A stretch of 64,000 bases of DNA from Leptothrix cholodnii SP-6 (GTDB taxonomy: Bacteria; Pseudomonadota; Gammaproteobacteria; Burkholderiales; Burkholderiaceae_C), in NCBI RefSeq assembly GCF_000019785.1, contig NC_010524.1, positions 3,026,001 through 3,090,000 on the forward strand, read 5' to 3'. Below the pieces are notes generated by a model, which saw nothing but the letters and a program-made list of their open reading frames with translations, had not been told where the DNA came from and ran no database searches. Both the position numbers and the translations under genes were made by a program. Shown in pieces: positions 26,574 to 36,651 of this stretch; the first letter of the stretch is position 1; each line of letters begins with the position of its first letter.

Positions 26574-26607
26574 ACAAAAAGCCCCGCGGCGGCACTGCGC
26601 GCGGGGC
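26574..26607 (-). terminator. Rho-independent terminator of icd
   Basis: On the minus strand GCCCCGCG and CGCGGGGC form a perfect 8-base stem (26607-26600 with 26588-26581), followed by TTTTTG. It lies 40 bases after the icd stop and is the most typical intrinsic terminator in the window besides that of the tRNA. Confidence 0.9.
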
Positions 26608-26647
26608 CGTATCTCGATCGGGTGCGAGGCCAGGCCCCGCGCCACGA

Positions 26648-27901
26648 TCACATGCAGTCGATCATGACCTGACCGAAGCCCGAACACGACACCTGGGTCG
26701 CGCCCTCCATCAGGCGGGCGAAGTCGTAGGTGACCTTCTTGCTGGCGATGGCGCGCTCCATAGACACGAGGATCAGGTCGGCCGCCTCAAGCCAGCCCAT
26801 GTGGCGCAGCATCATCTCGGCCGAGAGGATCTCCGAGCCGGGGTTGACGTAGTCCTTGCCGGCGTACTTGGGCGCCGTGCCGTGGGTGGCCTCGAAGCAG
26901 GCCACCGAGTCGCTCAGGTTGGCGCCCGGGGCGATGCCGATGCCGCCGACCTGCGCGGCCAGGGCGTCGGAGATGTAGTCGCCGTTGAGGTTGAGCGTGG
27001 CGATCACCGAGTACTCGGCCGGGCGCAGCAGGATCTGCTGCAGGAAGGCGTCGGCGATGCTGTCCTTGATGGTGATGTCGCGGCCGTTCTTCGGGCTCTT
27101 GAACTTGCACCACGGGCCGCCGTCGATCAGCTCGGCGCCGAACTCGGTCTGCGCCAGCTTGTAGGCCCAGTCACGGAAGCCACCTTCGGTGTACTTCATG
27201 ATGTTGCCCTTGTGCACGATGGTCACGCTGGAGCGGTCGTTGTCGATCGCGTACTGGATCGCCTTGCGCATCAGGCGCTCGGTGCCCTCGATCGAGACCG
27301 GCTTGATGCCGATGCCCGAGGTGTCGGGGAAGCGGATCTTCTTGACGCCCATTTCCTCCTGCAGGAACTTGATGAGCTTCTGCGCCTTCTCGCTCTTGGC
27401 CTCGTACTCGATGCCGGCGTAGATGTCTTCGGAGTTCTCGCGGAAGATCACCATGTCGATCTTGTGCGGCTCCTTCACCGGCGAGGGCACGCCCTTGAAA
27501 TACTGCACCGGGCGCAGGCAGACGTAGAGGTCGAGTTCCTGGCGCAGCGCGACGTTGAGCGAGCGGATGCCGCCACCCACCGGCGTGGTCAGCGGGCCCT
27601 TGATCGAGACCACGTACTCGCGCAGCACCTCGAGCGTTTCGGCGGGCAGCCAGACGTCGGGGCCGTAGACCTGGGTGGCCTTCTCGCCGGCGTAGATCTC
27701 CATCCAGTGGATCTGGCGCTGGCCGGCGTAGGCCTTGACCACCGCGGCGTCGACCACCTTGAGCATCACCGGGGTGATGTCCAGGCCGGTGCCGTCGCCT
27801 TCGATGTACGGAATGATCGGGTTGCTCGGCACGTTGAGCGAGAAGTCCGCATTGACGGTGATCTTCTGGCCACTCGTGGGCACCTGGATGTGTTGATACA
27901 T
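26648..27901 (-). CDS. icd: NADP-dependent isocitrate dehydrogenase
   Basis: This 417-residue TCA-cycle enzyme oxidises isocitrate to 2-oxoglutarate. The substrate-site serine lies in [16 protein letters not shown], the residue phosphorylated by AceK in E. coli. NADP specificity residues are in [17 protein letters not shown], and [10 protein letters not shown] and the metal site [21 protein letters not shown] are intact. Length equals the E. coli enzyme. It is monocistronic, with a strong terminator. Confidence 0.97.
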   Translation of the reverse strand: MYQHIQVPTSGQKITVNADFSLNVPSNPIIPYIEGDGTGLDITPVMLKVVDAAVVKAYAGQRQIHWMEIYAGEKATQVYGPDVWLPAETLEVLREYVVSIKGPLTTPVGGGIRSLNVALRQELDLYVCLRPVQYFKGVPSPVKEPHKIDMVIFRENSEDIYAGIEYEAKSEKAQKLIKFLQEEMGVKKIRFPDTSGIGIKPVSIEGTERLMRKAIQYAIDNDRSSVTIVHKGNIMKYTEGGFRDWAYKLAQTEFGAELIDGGPWCKFKSPKNGRDITIKDSIADAFLQQILLRPAEYSVIATLNLNGDYISDALAAQVGGIGIAPGANLSDSVACFEATHGTAPKYAGKDYVNPGSEILSAEMMLRHMGWLEAADLILVSMERAIASKKVTYDFARLMEGATQVSCSGFGQVMIDCM

Positions 27902-27969
27902 GTCGCCGTCTCCGTTGTTCGGATCTGAACAGGTCCGCTAGAACCTGAAATTCTAGAACTGCGCGCCGC

Positions 27970-28689
27970 TCAGGCGCACCAGGCGGCTTGCAGCGGCTCG
28001 AACAGGCTGTGGCCGAGCGACCAGCCCATCGTCACGACGACCAGCGCGCCGGCCAGCCGCAGGGCCAGGCTGCCGCCCTCGTTGAGGCCGGCGCGGGCGC
28101 GCACGGCTGCGGGCATCAGGCGCAGCCAGAAGGCCGGACCGAGGATCAGGCCGACGCTGCTGGTGACGGCAAAAGCCAGCATCACGCCGGCCCCTTCGAC
28201 AGGCCCGGACGCCACCGCGGCCACCAGCAGGGCCGCGTGCAGCAGGCCGCACGGGATGGCCGGCCAGAGCGCGCCGATACCGGCCGCCTTGAGTTCGCCG
28301 GGCATGCGCATGCGCGTCCAGCCCTCGCGCGGCGGACGGCGCACCAGCTGCTCGGCCCAGGCCTGCACGCCGGTGGGCAGGCGCCCGCGCACCAGCAGCC
28401 ACAGGCCGAGCATCAGCACCATCAGTTGCAGCGCGGACCAGATCGGCCGCATCCAGGCGACGCTGTCGCCCAGCCAGCGCAGGGCACCGGCGGCAGACGC
28501 CACGGCCGCACCGGCCAAGCCGTAACCGATCAGACGGCCCGTCAGCACGCCAGCCAGGGCCCGTTCGGCCTGCTGCGGCTTGCACAGCTTGGCCACGGTG
28601 GCGCACCCGGCCGCACACATGCCCGCGCAATGCGGCGTGCCGGCCAGGCCCATCAACGCGGCCGATGCGAGCAGCGCGACTGCACTCAT
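27970..28689 (-). CDS. TauE/SafE (UreH)-like membrane protein linked to hemN
   Basis: This 239-residue protein has about six hydrophobic segments. It begins LMGLAGTPHCAGMCAAGCA, the Cys- and His-bearing first helix typical of the heavy-metal-associated UreH/SafE group, and has a second conserved helix IGALWPAIPCGLLHAALLVAA. Members are found beside cbb3 oxidase and copper-handling genes, so a role in metal supply to the oxidase is plausible but unproven. Its ATG shares one base with the hemN stop (TGATG), so it is coupled to hemN. Confidence 0.85.
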   Translation of the reverse strand: MSAVALLASAALMGLAGTPHCAGMCAAGCATVAKLCKPQQAERALAGVLTGRLIGYGLAGAAVASAAGALRWLGDSVAWMRPIWSALQLMVLMLGLWLLVRGRLPTGVQAWAEQLVRRPPREGWTRMRMPGELKAAGIGALWPAIPCGLLHAALLVAAVASGPVEGAGVMLAFAVTSSVGLILGPAFWLRLMPAAVRARAGLNEGGSLALRLAGALVVVTMGWSLGHSLFEPLQAAWCA

Positions 28690-30152
28690 CAGATCACGCG
28701 CGAGAAGCGCTCGCGGGTCTGGTCGGCGCGCAGGTGGCGATCGAACACCATCGCCACCGAGCGCACGAAGTACCAGCCCAGCGGGGTGAGTTCGAAGCCA
28801 TCCGGGTCGAGCGTCAGCAGGCCTTGGTCGGCCAGGTCGACCAGGGCTTCGAGTTCGGTGGCAAAGTAGGTTTTCACGTCGATCAAGTGTGCCAGGGCGA
28901 CCGACTCGTAGCTCAGCCGGCCGTGGCACATGATGGACATGATGACGGCGCGGCGCACCAGGTCGTCGCGCGTCAGGGCCAGGCCGCGCACCACCGGCAG
29001 CTCGCCGCGGTTGAGCGAGTCGTAGTAGTCGTCGAGCGTCTTGGCGTTCTGGCTGTAGGTGGCGCCGATGCGGCCGATGGCCGACACGCCCAGCGCGATC
29101 AGGTCGCAGTCGGCCTGCGTGCTGTAGCCCTGGAAGTTGCGGTGCAGCCGCCCTTGCCGCTTGGCCTGCGCCAGGCCGTCCTCGGGCAGCGCGAAGTGAT
29201 CCATGCCGATGTACTGGTAGCCGTGGCTGATGAAGCCGCTGATGGCCTGCGACAGCATGCCGATGCGGTCGCTGCCACGCGGCAGCTCTTCGGTGACGAT
29301 GCGACGCTGCGGCTTGAAGCGCTGCGGCAGGTGGGCGTAGCCGTACATCGCGATGCGGTCGGGCCGCAGTCCGGCGACCTGGCGCACGGTGCGCGCGAAG
29401 CTCTCGGGCGTCTGCTTGGGCAGGCCGTAGATGAGGTCGACGTTGATCGAATGGAAGCCGAGCTCGCGCGCATCCTTCATCAGCGCCTCGACCTGCTCGA
29501 AAGGCTGGACGCGGTGCACCGCCTTCTGCACGTCGGCGTCGAAATCCTGCACGCCGAACGAGACCCGGTTGAAGCCGAGCTCCTTGAGGTGAGCCAGGCG
29601 CTCGCGGCTGACGGTGCGCGGGTCGATCTCGATCGAATATTCGCCATGCGGCTCGATGTGGAAATGCCGGCGCAACTCGCCCATCAGGCGGTCGAGTTCG
29701 GCATCGCTCAGGAAGGTGGGCGTGCCGCCGCCGAAATGCAGTTGCGAGACGCGCTGGCCCCGGCCGAGCGTCTGCGTGACCAGTTCCAGCTCGCGCGCCA
29801 GCGCGTCGATGTAGGCGGTCGAGCGGCCGTGGTCGCGGGTGACGATCTTGTTGCAGGCGCAGTAATAGCAGACCGATTCGCAGAACGGCACGTGCACGTA
29901 GACCGACAGCGGCCCACCTGCGCCGCCCACCGCACCGATGCTGCGCTGGGACAGTGCCTGGCGGTAGTGATCGGCGGTGTAGGCCTCGACGAAACGATCC
30001 GCCGTGGGGTAGGAGGTGTAGCGTGGCCCGGGGCCGTCCATGCGGCGCAGCAGTTCCTCGCTCAGAACCGGCTGGTGGTCCGTGGCGGCCACGTCGGCGT
30101 TGATCGTGGTCGCGGATTGGGGCTGCGTGCCTGCGGAGATCGTCGTGTGCAT
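28689..30152 (-). CDS. hemN: Oxygen-independent coproporphyrinogen III dehydrogenase
   Basis: This 487-residue radical-SAM enzyme makes protoporphyrinogen IX without oxygen. The cluster motif is CESVCYYCACN (CX3CX2C), preceded by GPRYTSYPTADRF and followed by QLHFGGGTPTFLS and GEYSIEIDPRTV, all canonical for HemN. It suits the haem-rich cbb3 oxidase nearby. I chose the ATG at 30152; a GTG 18 codons further upstream would put an FNR box inside the gene. The leader before GPRYTSYP is then about 40 residues, longer than in E. coli, and no Shine-Dalgarno sequence is visible, so a GTG start about 20 codons downstream remains possible. Confidence 0.94.
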   Translation of the reverse strand: MHTTISAGTQPQSATTINADVAATDHQPVLSEELLRRMDGPGPRYTSYPTADRFVEAYTADHYRQALSQRSIGAVGGAGGPLSVYVHVPFCESVCYYCACNKIVTRDHGRSTAYIDALARELELVTQTLGRGQRVSQLHFGGGTPTFLSDAELDRLMGELRRHFHIEPHGEYSIEIDPRTVSRERLAHLKELGFNRVSFGVQDFDADVQKAVHRVQPFEQVEALMKDARELGFHSINVDLIYGLPKQTPESFARTVRQVAGLRPDRIAMYGYAHLPQRFKPQRRIVTEELPRGSDRIGMLSQAISGFISHGYQYIGMDHFALPEDGLAQAKRQGRLHRNFQGYSTQADCDLIALGVSAIGRIGATYSQNAKTLDDYYDSLNRGELPVVRGLALTRDDLVRRAVIMSIMCHGRLSYESVALAHLIDVKTYFATELEALVDLADQGLLTLDPDGFELTPLGWYFVRSVAMVFDRHLRADQTRERFSRVI

Positions 30153-30185
30153 GTGCGCACTGTGCCGTGCCGGTGGCGCTGTACC

Positions 30186-30227
30186 TTGACATGGCTCAAG
30201 CACCATGCGTCCGCGCTATTCAAGAAT
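30186..30227 (+). promoter_or_regulatory. FNR box and -10 of fnr (autoregulatory promoter)
   Basis: TTGACATGGCTCAA at 30186-30199 fits the FNR consensus TTGAT-N4-ATCAA at 8 of 10 positions. Its centre (30192.5) lies 41.5 bases before a predicted start at 30234, and AAGAAT occupies exactly -12 to -7 (30222-30227). The same hexamer at the same distance serves ccoN. This is class II activator geometry for fnr itself; hemN, which diverges, could also be affected. Confidence 0.65.
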
Positions 30228-30324
30228 TCCCTGAGTCGACCCTCACTTCGCCATGACCACAGAGGCACTTTGCCGGTGCATGCTGGTAAGGTGTCGGCCA
30301 TTCCTTCCCAGGATCAACCAAATC

Positions 30325-31062
30325 ATGCAAGACACTGCCGCCTCCTCCCAGCTCAACGCGCTCAAAGTGGCCTGCTCGGCCTGCAATCTGCGCGAACTGT
30401 GCCTGCCAGTGGGCCTGTCAGACGACGAGATGTCTTCGCTCGACAACATGGTGAGCACGCGCCGCAGCGTCAAGCGCGGCGAGAGCCTGTTCCATTCCGG
30501 CGACGCGTTCGCGGCGCTCTATGCCGTGCGCACCGGCTTCTTCAAGACCGTGGTGTCGGCCACCGACGGCCGCGAGCAGGTCACCGGCTTCCAGATGGCC
30601 GGCGAGCTGATCGGCCTGGACGGCATCAGCAACGACCGCCACTCGTGTGATGCGGTGGCGCTCGAGGATTCGCAGGTCTGCCTGATCCCGTACGGCCAGC
30701 TCGAGAGCCTGTCGCGCGAGTTCACGCTGCTGCAGCACCAGTTCCACAAGATCATGAGCCGCGAGATCGTGCGCGACCACGGCGTGATGCTGCTGCTCGG
30801 CAGCATGCGTGCCGAGGAGCGCCTGGCAGCCTTCCTGCTGAACCTGACGCAGCGCCTGCAGGCGCGTGGTTTCTCGGCCTCGGCGCTGGTGCTGCGCATG
30901 ACGCGCGAGGAGATCGGCAGCTACCTGGGCCTCAAGCTCGAGACCGTCAGCCGCACCTTCTCGAAGTTCCAGGACGAGGGCTATCTCGAGGTCAAGCAGC
31001 GCGACATCCGCATCATCGACCAGGACGCCCTGCAGCGCGTGGTCAACGGCGCCGGCTGCTGA
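30325..31062 (+). CDS. fnr: FNR-type oxygen-sensing transcriptional regulator
   Basis: This 245-residue CRP-family protein has the FNR sensor cysteines: CSACNLRELC near the N-terminus and a fourth in NDRHSCDAV, which together hold an oxygen-labile [4Fe-4S] cluster. The recognition helix EEIGSYLGLKLETVSRTFSKFQ carries the E-xx-SR residues that read TTGAT half-sites. It should activate ccoNOQP and related genes under low oxygen. The ATG at 30325 follows AGGA at a slightly long spacing; the frame extends 24 codons upstream without family similarity. Confidence 0.95.
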   Translation: MQDTAASSQLNALKVACSACNLRELCLPVGLSDDEMSSLDNMVSTRRSVKRGESLFHSGDAFAALYAVRTGFFKTVVSATDGREQVTGFQMAGELIGLDGISNDRHSCDAVALEDSQVCLIPYGQLESLSREFTLLQHQFHKIMSREIVRDHGVMLLLGSMRAEERLAAFLLNLTQRLQARGFSASALVLRMTREEIGSYLGLKLETVSRTFSKFQDEGYLEVKQRDIRIIDQDALQRVVNGAGC

Positions 31063-31074
31063 AGATCTGCAGGC

Positions 31075-31407
31075 TCAGGGATAACGACGCCGGTTCAGGT
31101 CGTTCGACTCACGCATCAGCAGTTGCGTGAGGCTGGAGGCGATGCCGATCAGCACCCAGAACGCGAAGAAGGCCGCCGTGTAGACCGCCGTGCGGTCGAG
31201 GTCGACCGGCGCGCCGCCGAGCCAGCGCAGATCTTCCGGGTCGACGAAGGCGAACACCAGCATCTCGGTCACGCCCGCCAACAGGAAGGCCGGCCACCAG
31301 ACGACCGACAGCCGCTTGGCCCAATTCGACATCGGGAAGGTCGTGGACGCTTCGTAGTCGGGCGCCAGGTCCTCGATGTCGGGGTCGTTGCGCAGTTCGG
31401 CTTTCAT
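31075..31407 (-). CDS. Small two-helix membrane protein at the end of the cbb3 cluster
   Basis: This 110-residue protein has a charged N-terminus (about 30 residues), one hydrophobic helix LSVVWWPAFLLAGVTEMLVFAFV and a second VYTAAFFAFWVLIGIASSLTQLLM, ending in a basic tail. I do not recognise the family. Its ATG overlaps the stop of the fixH-like gene (ATGA), so it is the last gene of the cco unit and probably has a role in oxidase assembly. It is convergent with fnr, 12 bases away. Confidence 0.75.
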   Translation of the reverse strand: MKAELRNDPDIEDLAPDYEASTTFPMSNWAKRLSVVWWPAFLLAGVTEMLVFAFVDPEDLRWLGGAPVDLDRTAVYTAAFFAFWVLIGIASSLTQLLMRESNDLNRRRYP

Positions 31408-31667
31408 TTGCCGCCCGTGGCCGCATGGTTGCGAGCCTGCTGAGCAGGCAGGCGCGAAGGGTCGATCGCCGATCCGGTCGCGCCGGCCGATTCGGTGCGT
31501 GCGGACTGCGCCGTGCTCAGCACCGGGTCCGGATGACTCAACGCCAGCGCCAGGGTCACGAAACTGGCCATGATCACCACCAGCGGGCCACCGAGCACCA
31601 GCCACAACATGCGCTCACGCCACCACGGCAAGGTGGCTGGACCGGGGGCTTGTACTGCAATCGACAT
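31404..31667 (-). CDS. FixH-like short membrane protein
   Basis: This 87-residue protein has one transmembrane helix (MLWLVLGGPLVVIMASFVTLALAL, about 20-43) followed by HPDPVL and a disordered Ala/Ser/Gln tail. The N-terminal third, including the W-rich start and GGP in the helix, matches the beginning of FixH/CcoH, and the position directly after ccoG is the usual place of fixH. The periplasmic beta-domain of ordinary FixH (about 160 residues) is missing. AGGAG stands 5 bases before the ATG. Confidence 0.65.
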   Translation of the reverse strand: MSIAVQAPGPATLPWWRERMLWLVLGGPLVVIMASFVTLALALSHPDPVLSTAQSARTESAGATGSAIDPSRLPAQQARNHAATGGK

Positions 31668-31682
31668 GGCTGCTCCTGCTTG

Positions 31683-33170
<1,488 letters not shown>

Positions 33171-33192
33171 CACTGCTGCCCTGTCGCTCACT

Positions 33193-34125
33193 TCATTGCA
33201 CCGTGTTCAGCGCGGTCTGTGCTGCCGGCTTGCGCGACAGGCTCCAGACATAACCCGCCAGCACCTTGATCTGCTCCGGCGTCAGACGCGATGCATGCTG
33301 CGGCATCATGTTCGACTTGCCGTTGTTGATGATGGCGATGACCGCTTCTTCGCCCCAGCCGTGCAGCCAGATCTTGTCGGTCAGGTTGGGGGCACCCAGT
33401 GCCTGGGTTCCCTTGCCATCAGCGCCGTGGCAGGCCGCGCAAGCGCCGAACTTGCTCTTGCCCAGCTGCGCGGAAATGCTGTTGTGGGCGCTGCCCGACA
33501 GGCTGAGCACGTAGTTGGCGACGTTCTTGACGTCCTCCGGGCCACCCACTGCGGCAGCCATCGGCGGCATCATGCCCTGACGGCCTTCGGCGATGGTCTT
33601 GGCGATGTAGGCGGGACTGCCGTCACCACCGAGCCAGTCGCCGTCGGTCAGGTTGGGGAAGGTCTTGCTGCCGCGCGCGTCCGAGCCATGGCAGCCGGCA
33701 CAGTTGTTGGAGAACAGCCGCTCGCCGATGCCCATCGCCTGCGTGTTGGCAGCCAGCGTCTCGACCGGCATGTTCTCGAACTGGGCATAGACCTGGGTCA
33801 GAGCCTCCTTGGCCTTGGCCTGCTCCTTTTCCCACTGACCCACGCTGCTCCACTTGAGGGCGCCTTCGCTGCTGCCGAAACCCGGGTAGATCGCCAGGTA
33901 GAGCACCGCGAACACCACGGTGATCACGAACAGGCCCATCCACCAGCGCGGCAGCGGGTTGTTGAGTTCCTGCAGGTTTTCGTCCCAGACGTGGCCGGTG
34001 GTGTTGTCGTTGGCCATCACCTTGCGCTTGCTGGCGATCACCAGCAGGACAACGCAGAACACCAGGCCGAGGGCGACCACGCCGGCCACGAAGAGCGACC
34101 AGCCGCTGGAAATGAAGTCACTCAT
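33193..34125 (-). CDS. ccoP: cbb3 cytochrome c oxidase subunit III (dihaem)
   Basis: This 310-residue subunit has two N-terminal membrane segments (about 8-30 and 60-80) and a periplasmic part with two cytochrome c domains: CAGCHG and CAACHG, each with a distal methionine-bearing loop (QGMMPPM and SNMMPQH). It carries electrons from the bc1 complex or soluble cytochromes to CcoO. The first eight bases overlap the end of ccoQ (ATGAGTGA). Confidence 0.97.
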   Translation of the reverse strand: MSDFISSGWSLFVAGVVALGLVFCVVLLVIASKRKVMANDNTTGHVWDENLQELNNPLPRWWMGLFVITVVFAVLYLAIYPGFGSSEGALKWSSVGQWEKEQAKAKEALTQVYAQFENMPVETLAANTQAMGIGERLFSNNCAGCHGSDARGSKTFPNLTDGDWLGGDGSPAYIAKTIAEGRQGMMPPMAAAVGGPEDVKNVANYVLSLSGSAHNSISAQLGKSKFGACAACHGADGKGTQALGAPNLTDKIWLHGWGEEAVIAIINNGKSNMMPQHASRLTPEQIKVLAGYVWSLSRKPAAQTALNTVQ

Positions 34126-34324
34126 GGGTGCCTCCGAGAGATGCTTGAGGGGCTCCGCTGCCGTTCTTGGGCAGTTCGGGCGATTCGTCCTGGAACGGCA
34201 GGTTGGCCGCTTCGTCGAAGCTGTTCAGGTTGCGGCGCGAGTAGGTCCAGGCCACGATGGCCAGGAAGCCTGCAAACGACAGCACCGTCACCAGGCTGCG
34301 CCAGGTATTCAGATCGGTGTCCAT
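34118..34324 (-). CDS. ccoQ: cbb3 oxidase subunit CcoQ (FixQ)
   Basis: This 68-residue protein has one helix (LVTVLSFAGFLAIVAWTYSRR) and a polar tail containing FDEAANLPF, the standard CcoQ layout. It stabilises the oxidase complex. GAGGAT lies 6 bases before the ATG. It fits tightly between ccoO and ccoP in the same transcript. Confidence 0.94.
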   Translation of the reverse strand: MDTDLNTWRSLVTVLSFAGFLAIVAWTYSRRNLNSFDEAANLPFQDESPELPKNGSGAPQASLGGTHE

Positions 34325-34331
34325 GTGATCC

Positions 34332-34961
34332 TCACTTGGCCGCGCCGGCGGTGCCCATGACCTGCAGATAGGCCACCACGGCATCCATCTCGGTCTTGCC
34401 CTTGACGTCGTCGGCGGCCTTGGCCACTTCTTCGTCGGTGTAGGGCACGCCCACCATGCGCAAGGCATTCATCTTGGGCGCCATGTCGGCCGGATTGACG
34501 GCCGCATTCACGAGCCACGGATAGGCCGGCATGTTCGACTCGGGCACCAGGTCACGCGGATTGGTCAGGTGGATGCGATGCCATTCGTCGCTGTACTTGC
34601 CGCCCACGCGGTGCAGGTCGGGACCGGTGCGCTTGCTGCCCCACTGGAAGGGGTGGTCATAGACGAACTCGCCGGCCTGCGAGTAGGGGCCGTAGCGCAG
34701 CGTCTCGGAGCGGAACGGACGGATCATCTGCGAGTGGCAGTTGTAGCAACCCTCGCGGATGTAGACGTCGCGGCCGGCCAGCTGCAGCGCGGTATAGGGC
34801 TTCAGGCCCTCGATCGGCTGGGTGGTCGAGCGCTGGAAGAACAGCGGCACGATCTCGACGAGACCGCCCCAGATGATGGTCAGCAGCACCAGCACGATCA
34901 TCAGGAAGTTGCTGGTCTCGATCTTCTCGTGACCACCAACGGGAGTGTTTGCATTAGCCAT
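34332..34961 (-). CDS. ccoO: cbb3 cytochrome c oxidase subunit II (monohaem)
   Basis: This 209-residue subunit has one N-terminal helix ([24 protein letters not shown]) and one haem-c site [12 protein letters not shown], followed by [21 protein letters not shown] and the methionine of SNMPAYPWL. It passes electrons from CcoP to CcoN. It lies 21 bases after ccoN and 7 before ccoQ, in one operon. Confidence 0.97.
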   Translation of the reverse strand: MANANTPVGGHEKIETSNFLMIVLVLLTIIWGGLVEIVPLFFQRSTTQPIEGLKPYTALQLAGRDVYIREGCYNCHSQMIRPFRSETLRYGPYSQAGEFVYDHPFQWGSKRTGPDLHRVGGKYSDEWHRIHLTNPRDLVPESNMPAYPWLVNAAVNPADMAPKMNALRMVGVPYTDEEVAKAADDVKGKTEMDAVVAYLQVMGTAGAAK

Positions 34962-34982
34962 GTTGTCTTGACTCCGGTTGGC

Positions 34983-36422
34983 TCAGGCGTGGGCCGCCAC
35001 GAGCGGGATCGGTGCGGCTTCGGCGCGGCCGTTGCGCACCGTCATCACGGTGTTCCAGGCCATGATGATCATGCCGCCCAGATAGAGCAGACCACCGGCG
35101 ACGCGGATCACGTAGAACGGATAGGTCGCCTTGACGCTCTCGACGAAGCTGTAGACCAGCGTGCCGTCGGGGTTGACCGCGCGCCACATCAGGCCCTGCA
35201 TCACGCCGGCAATCCACATCGCGGCGATGTAGAGCACGATGCCGATGGTCGCCACCCAGAAGTGCAGCTCGATGGCACGCACGCTGTACATGGCCTTGCG
35301 ACCGAACATGCGCGGGATCAGGTAGTACAGCGCGCCCATCGACACCAGGCCGACCCAGCCCAGCGCACCCGAGTGCACGTGGCCGACGGTCCAGTCGGTG
35401 TAGTGGGACAGTGCGTTGACGGTCTTGATCGACATCATCGGACCTTCGAAGGTCGACATGCCGTAGAACGACAGCGAGACGATCAGGAACTTCAGGATCG
35501 GGTCGTCACGCAGTTTGTGCCAGGCACCCGACAGGGTCATGATGCCGTTGATCATGCCGCCCCAGCTCGGCGCCAGCAGCACCAGCGAGAACACCATGCC
35601 CACGCTCTGCGCCCAGTCGGGCAGCGCGGTGTAGTGCAGGTGGTGCGGGCCGGCCCACATGTAGGTGAAGATCAGGGCCCAGAAGTGCACGATCGACAGG
35701 CGATACGAATACACCGGGCGCTCGGCCTGCTTGGGGATGTAGTAGTACATGATCCCCAGGAAGCCCGCGGTCAGGAAGAAGCCCACCGCGTTGTGGCCGT
35801 ACCACCACTGCACCATCGCGTCCTGCACGCCGGCGTAGGCCGAGTAGGACTTGGTCAGGCTGACCGGGATGGCCGCGCTGTTGACGATGTGCAGCAGCGC
35901 CACGGCGAGGATGAAGGCGCCGAAGAACCAGTTCGCCACGTAGATGTGGCGCACCTTGCGGATGCCCACCGTGCCGAAGAACACGATGGCGTACGAAACC
36001 CAGACGACGGCGATCAGCAGGTCGATCGGCCATTCGAGTTCGGCGTATTCCTTGCCCTGGGTGTAGCCCAGCGGCAGCGAGACGGCCGCAGCCAGGATCA
36101 CCAGCTGCCAGCCCCAGAAGGTGAACTGGGCCAGCGCCGGCAGGAACAGCCGGGTCTGGCAGGTGCGCTGCACCACGTGGTAGCTGGTGGCAAACAGCAC
36201 GCAGCCGCCGAAGGCGAAGATCACCGCATTGGTGTGCAGCGGTCGAAGTCGACCGTAACTGAGCCAGGAAATGCCGAAGTTGAGTTCGGGCCAGGCCAGC
36301 TGGGAGGCGACGATCACGCCGACCAGCATGCCCACCACGCCCCATAACACCGCGGCCAGGGCAAATTGCCTGACCACGGCATCGGTGTAGACGGGGCGAG
36401 CCGTCTGTGAATTCAAAGCCAT
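34983..36422 (-). CDS. ccoN: cbb3 cytochrome c oxidase subunit I
   Basis: This 479-residue subunit with 12 helices reduces oxygen at a haem b3-CuB centre. Haem and copper ligands are in [41 protein letters not shown] and [14 protein letters not shown]. High oxygen affinity makes this the terminal oxidase for microaerobic growth. AAGGAG lies 7 bases before the ATG. A perfect FNR box and a -10 sit 40-81 bases upstream, so ccoNOQP can be induced separately from ccoIS. Confidence 0.98.
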   Translation of the reverse strand: MALNSQTARPVYTDAVVRQFALAAVLWGVVGMLVGVIVASQLAWPELNFGISWLSYGRLRPLHTNAVIFAFGGCVLFATSYHVVQRTCQTRLFLPALAQFTFWGWQLVILAAAVSLPLGYTQGKEYAELEWPIDLLIAVVWVSYAIVFFGTVGIRKVRHIYVANWFFGAFILAVALLHIVNSAAIPVSLTKSYSAYAGVQDAMVQWWYGHNAVGFFLTAGFLGIMYYYIPKQAERPVYSYRLSIVHFWALIFTYMWAGPHHLHYTALPDWAQSVGMVFSLVLLAPSWGGMINGIMTLSGAWHKLRDDPILKFLIVSLSFYGMSTFEGPMMSIKTVNALSHYTDWTVGHVHSGALGWVGLVSMGALYYLIPRMFGRKAMYSVRAIELHFWVATIGIVLYIAAMWIAGVMQGLMWRAVNPDGTLVYSFVESVKATYPFYVIRVAGGLLYLGGMIIMAWNTVMTVRNGRAEAAPIPLVAAHA

Positions 36423-36461
36423 TGATTGCTCCTTGGAAGCTTTTTCGTCCGGGATCTGCGC

Positions 36462-36503
36462 ATTCTTTGTCAGCTTGTTACCGACCTGCTTGATCGGTAT
36501 CAA
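36462..36503 (-). promoter_or_regulatory. Perfect FNR box and -10 of ccoNOQP
   Basis: TTGATCGGTATCAA at 36490-36503 is an exact match to the FNR consensus and palindromic. Its centre (36496.5) is 41.5 bases before a predicted start at 36455, and AAGAAT fills -12 to -7 (36467-36462). The box lies within the last codons of ccoS. This is textbook class II FNR architecture, read from sequence only. Confidence 0.85.
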
Positions 36504-36648
36504 CCTCGGCAGGCTCGTCGCGCAACAGGCGCTCGCCCTGTCGCTCCATGTCGTCAAACTGGCCCGACTTCAGGGCCCAGGCAAACACGGCCAGGATCGC
36601 GAAGACCAGCACCACCGACAGAGGGACGAGCAGGAAAAGGATGTCCAT
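36478..36648 (-). CDS. ccoS: cbb3 oxidase maturation protein CcoS
   Basis: This 56-residue protein has one helix ([23 protein letters not shown]) followed by [15 protein letters not shown], the CcoS signature with the conserved QFDD. CcoS is needed for cofactor insertion into the cbb3 oxidase. Its ATG lies 3 bases after the ccoI stop. The last codons, encoding VDTDQAGR, also hold the FNR box of ccoN. Confidence 0.93.
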   Translation of the reverse strand: MDILFLLVPLSVVLVFAILAVFAWALKSGQFDDMERQGERLLRDEPAEVDTDQAGR

Positions 36649-36651
36649 GAT

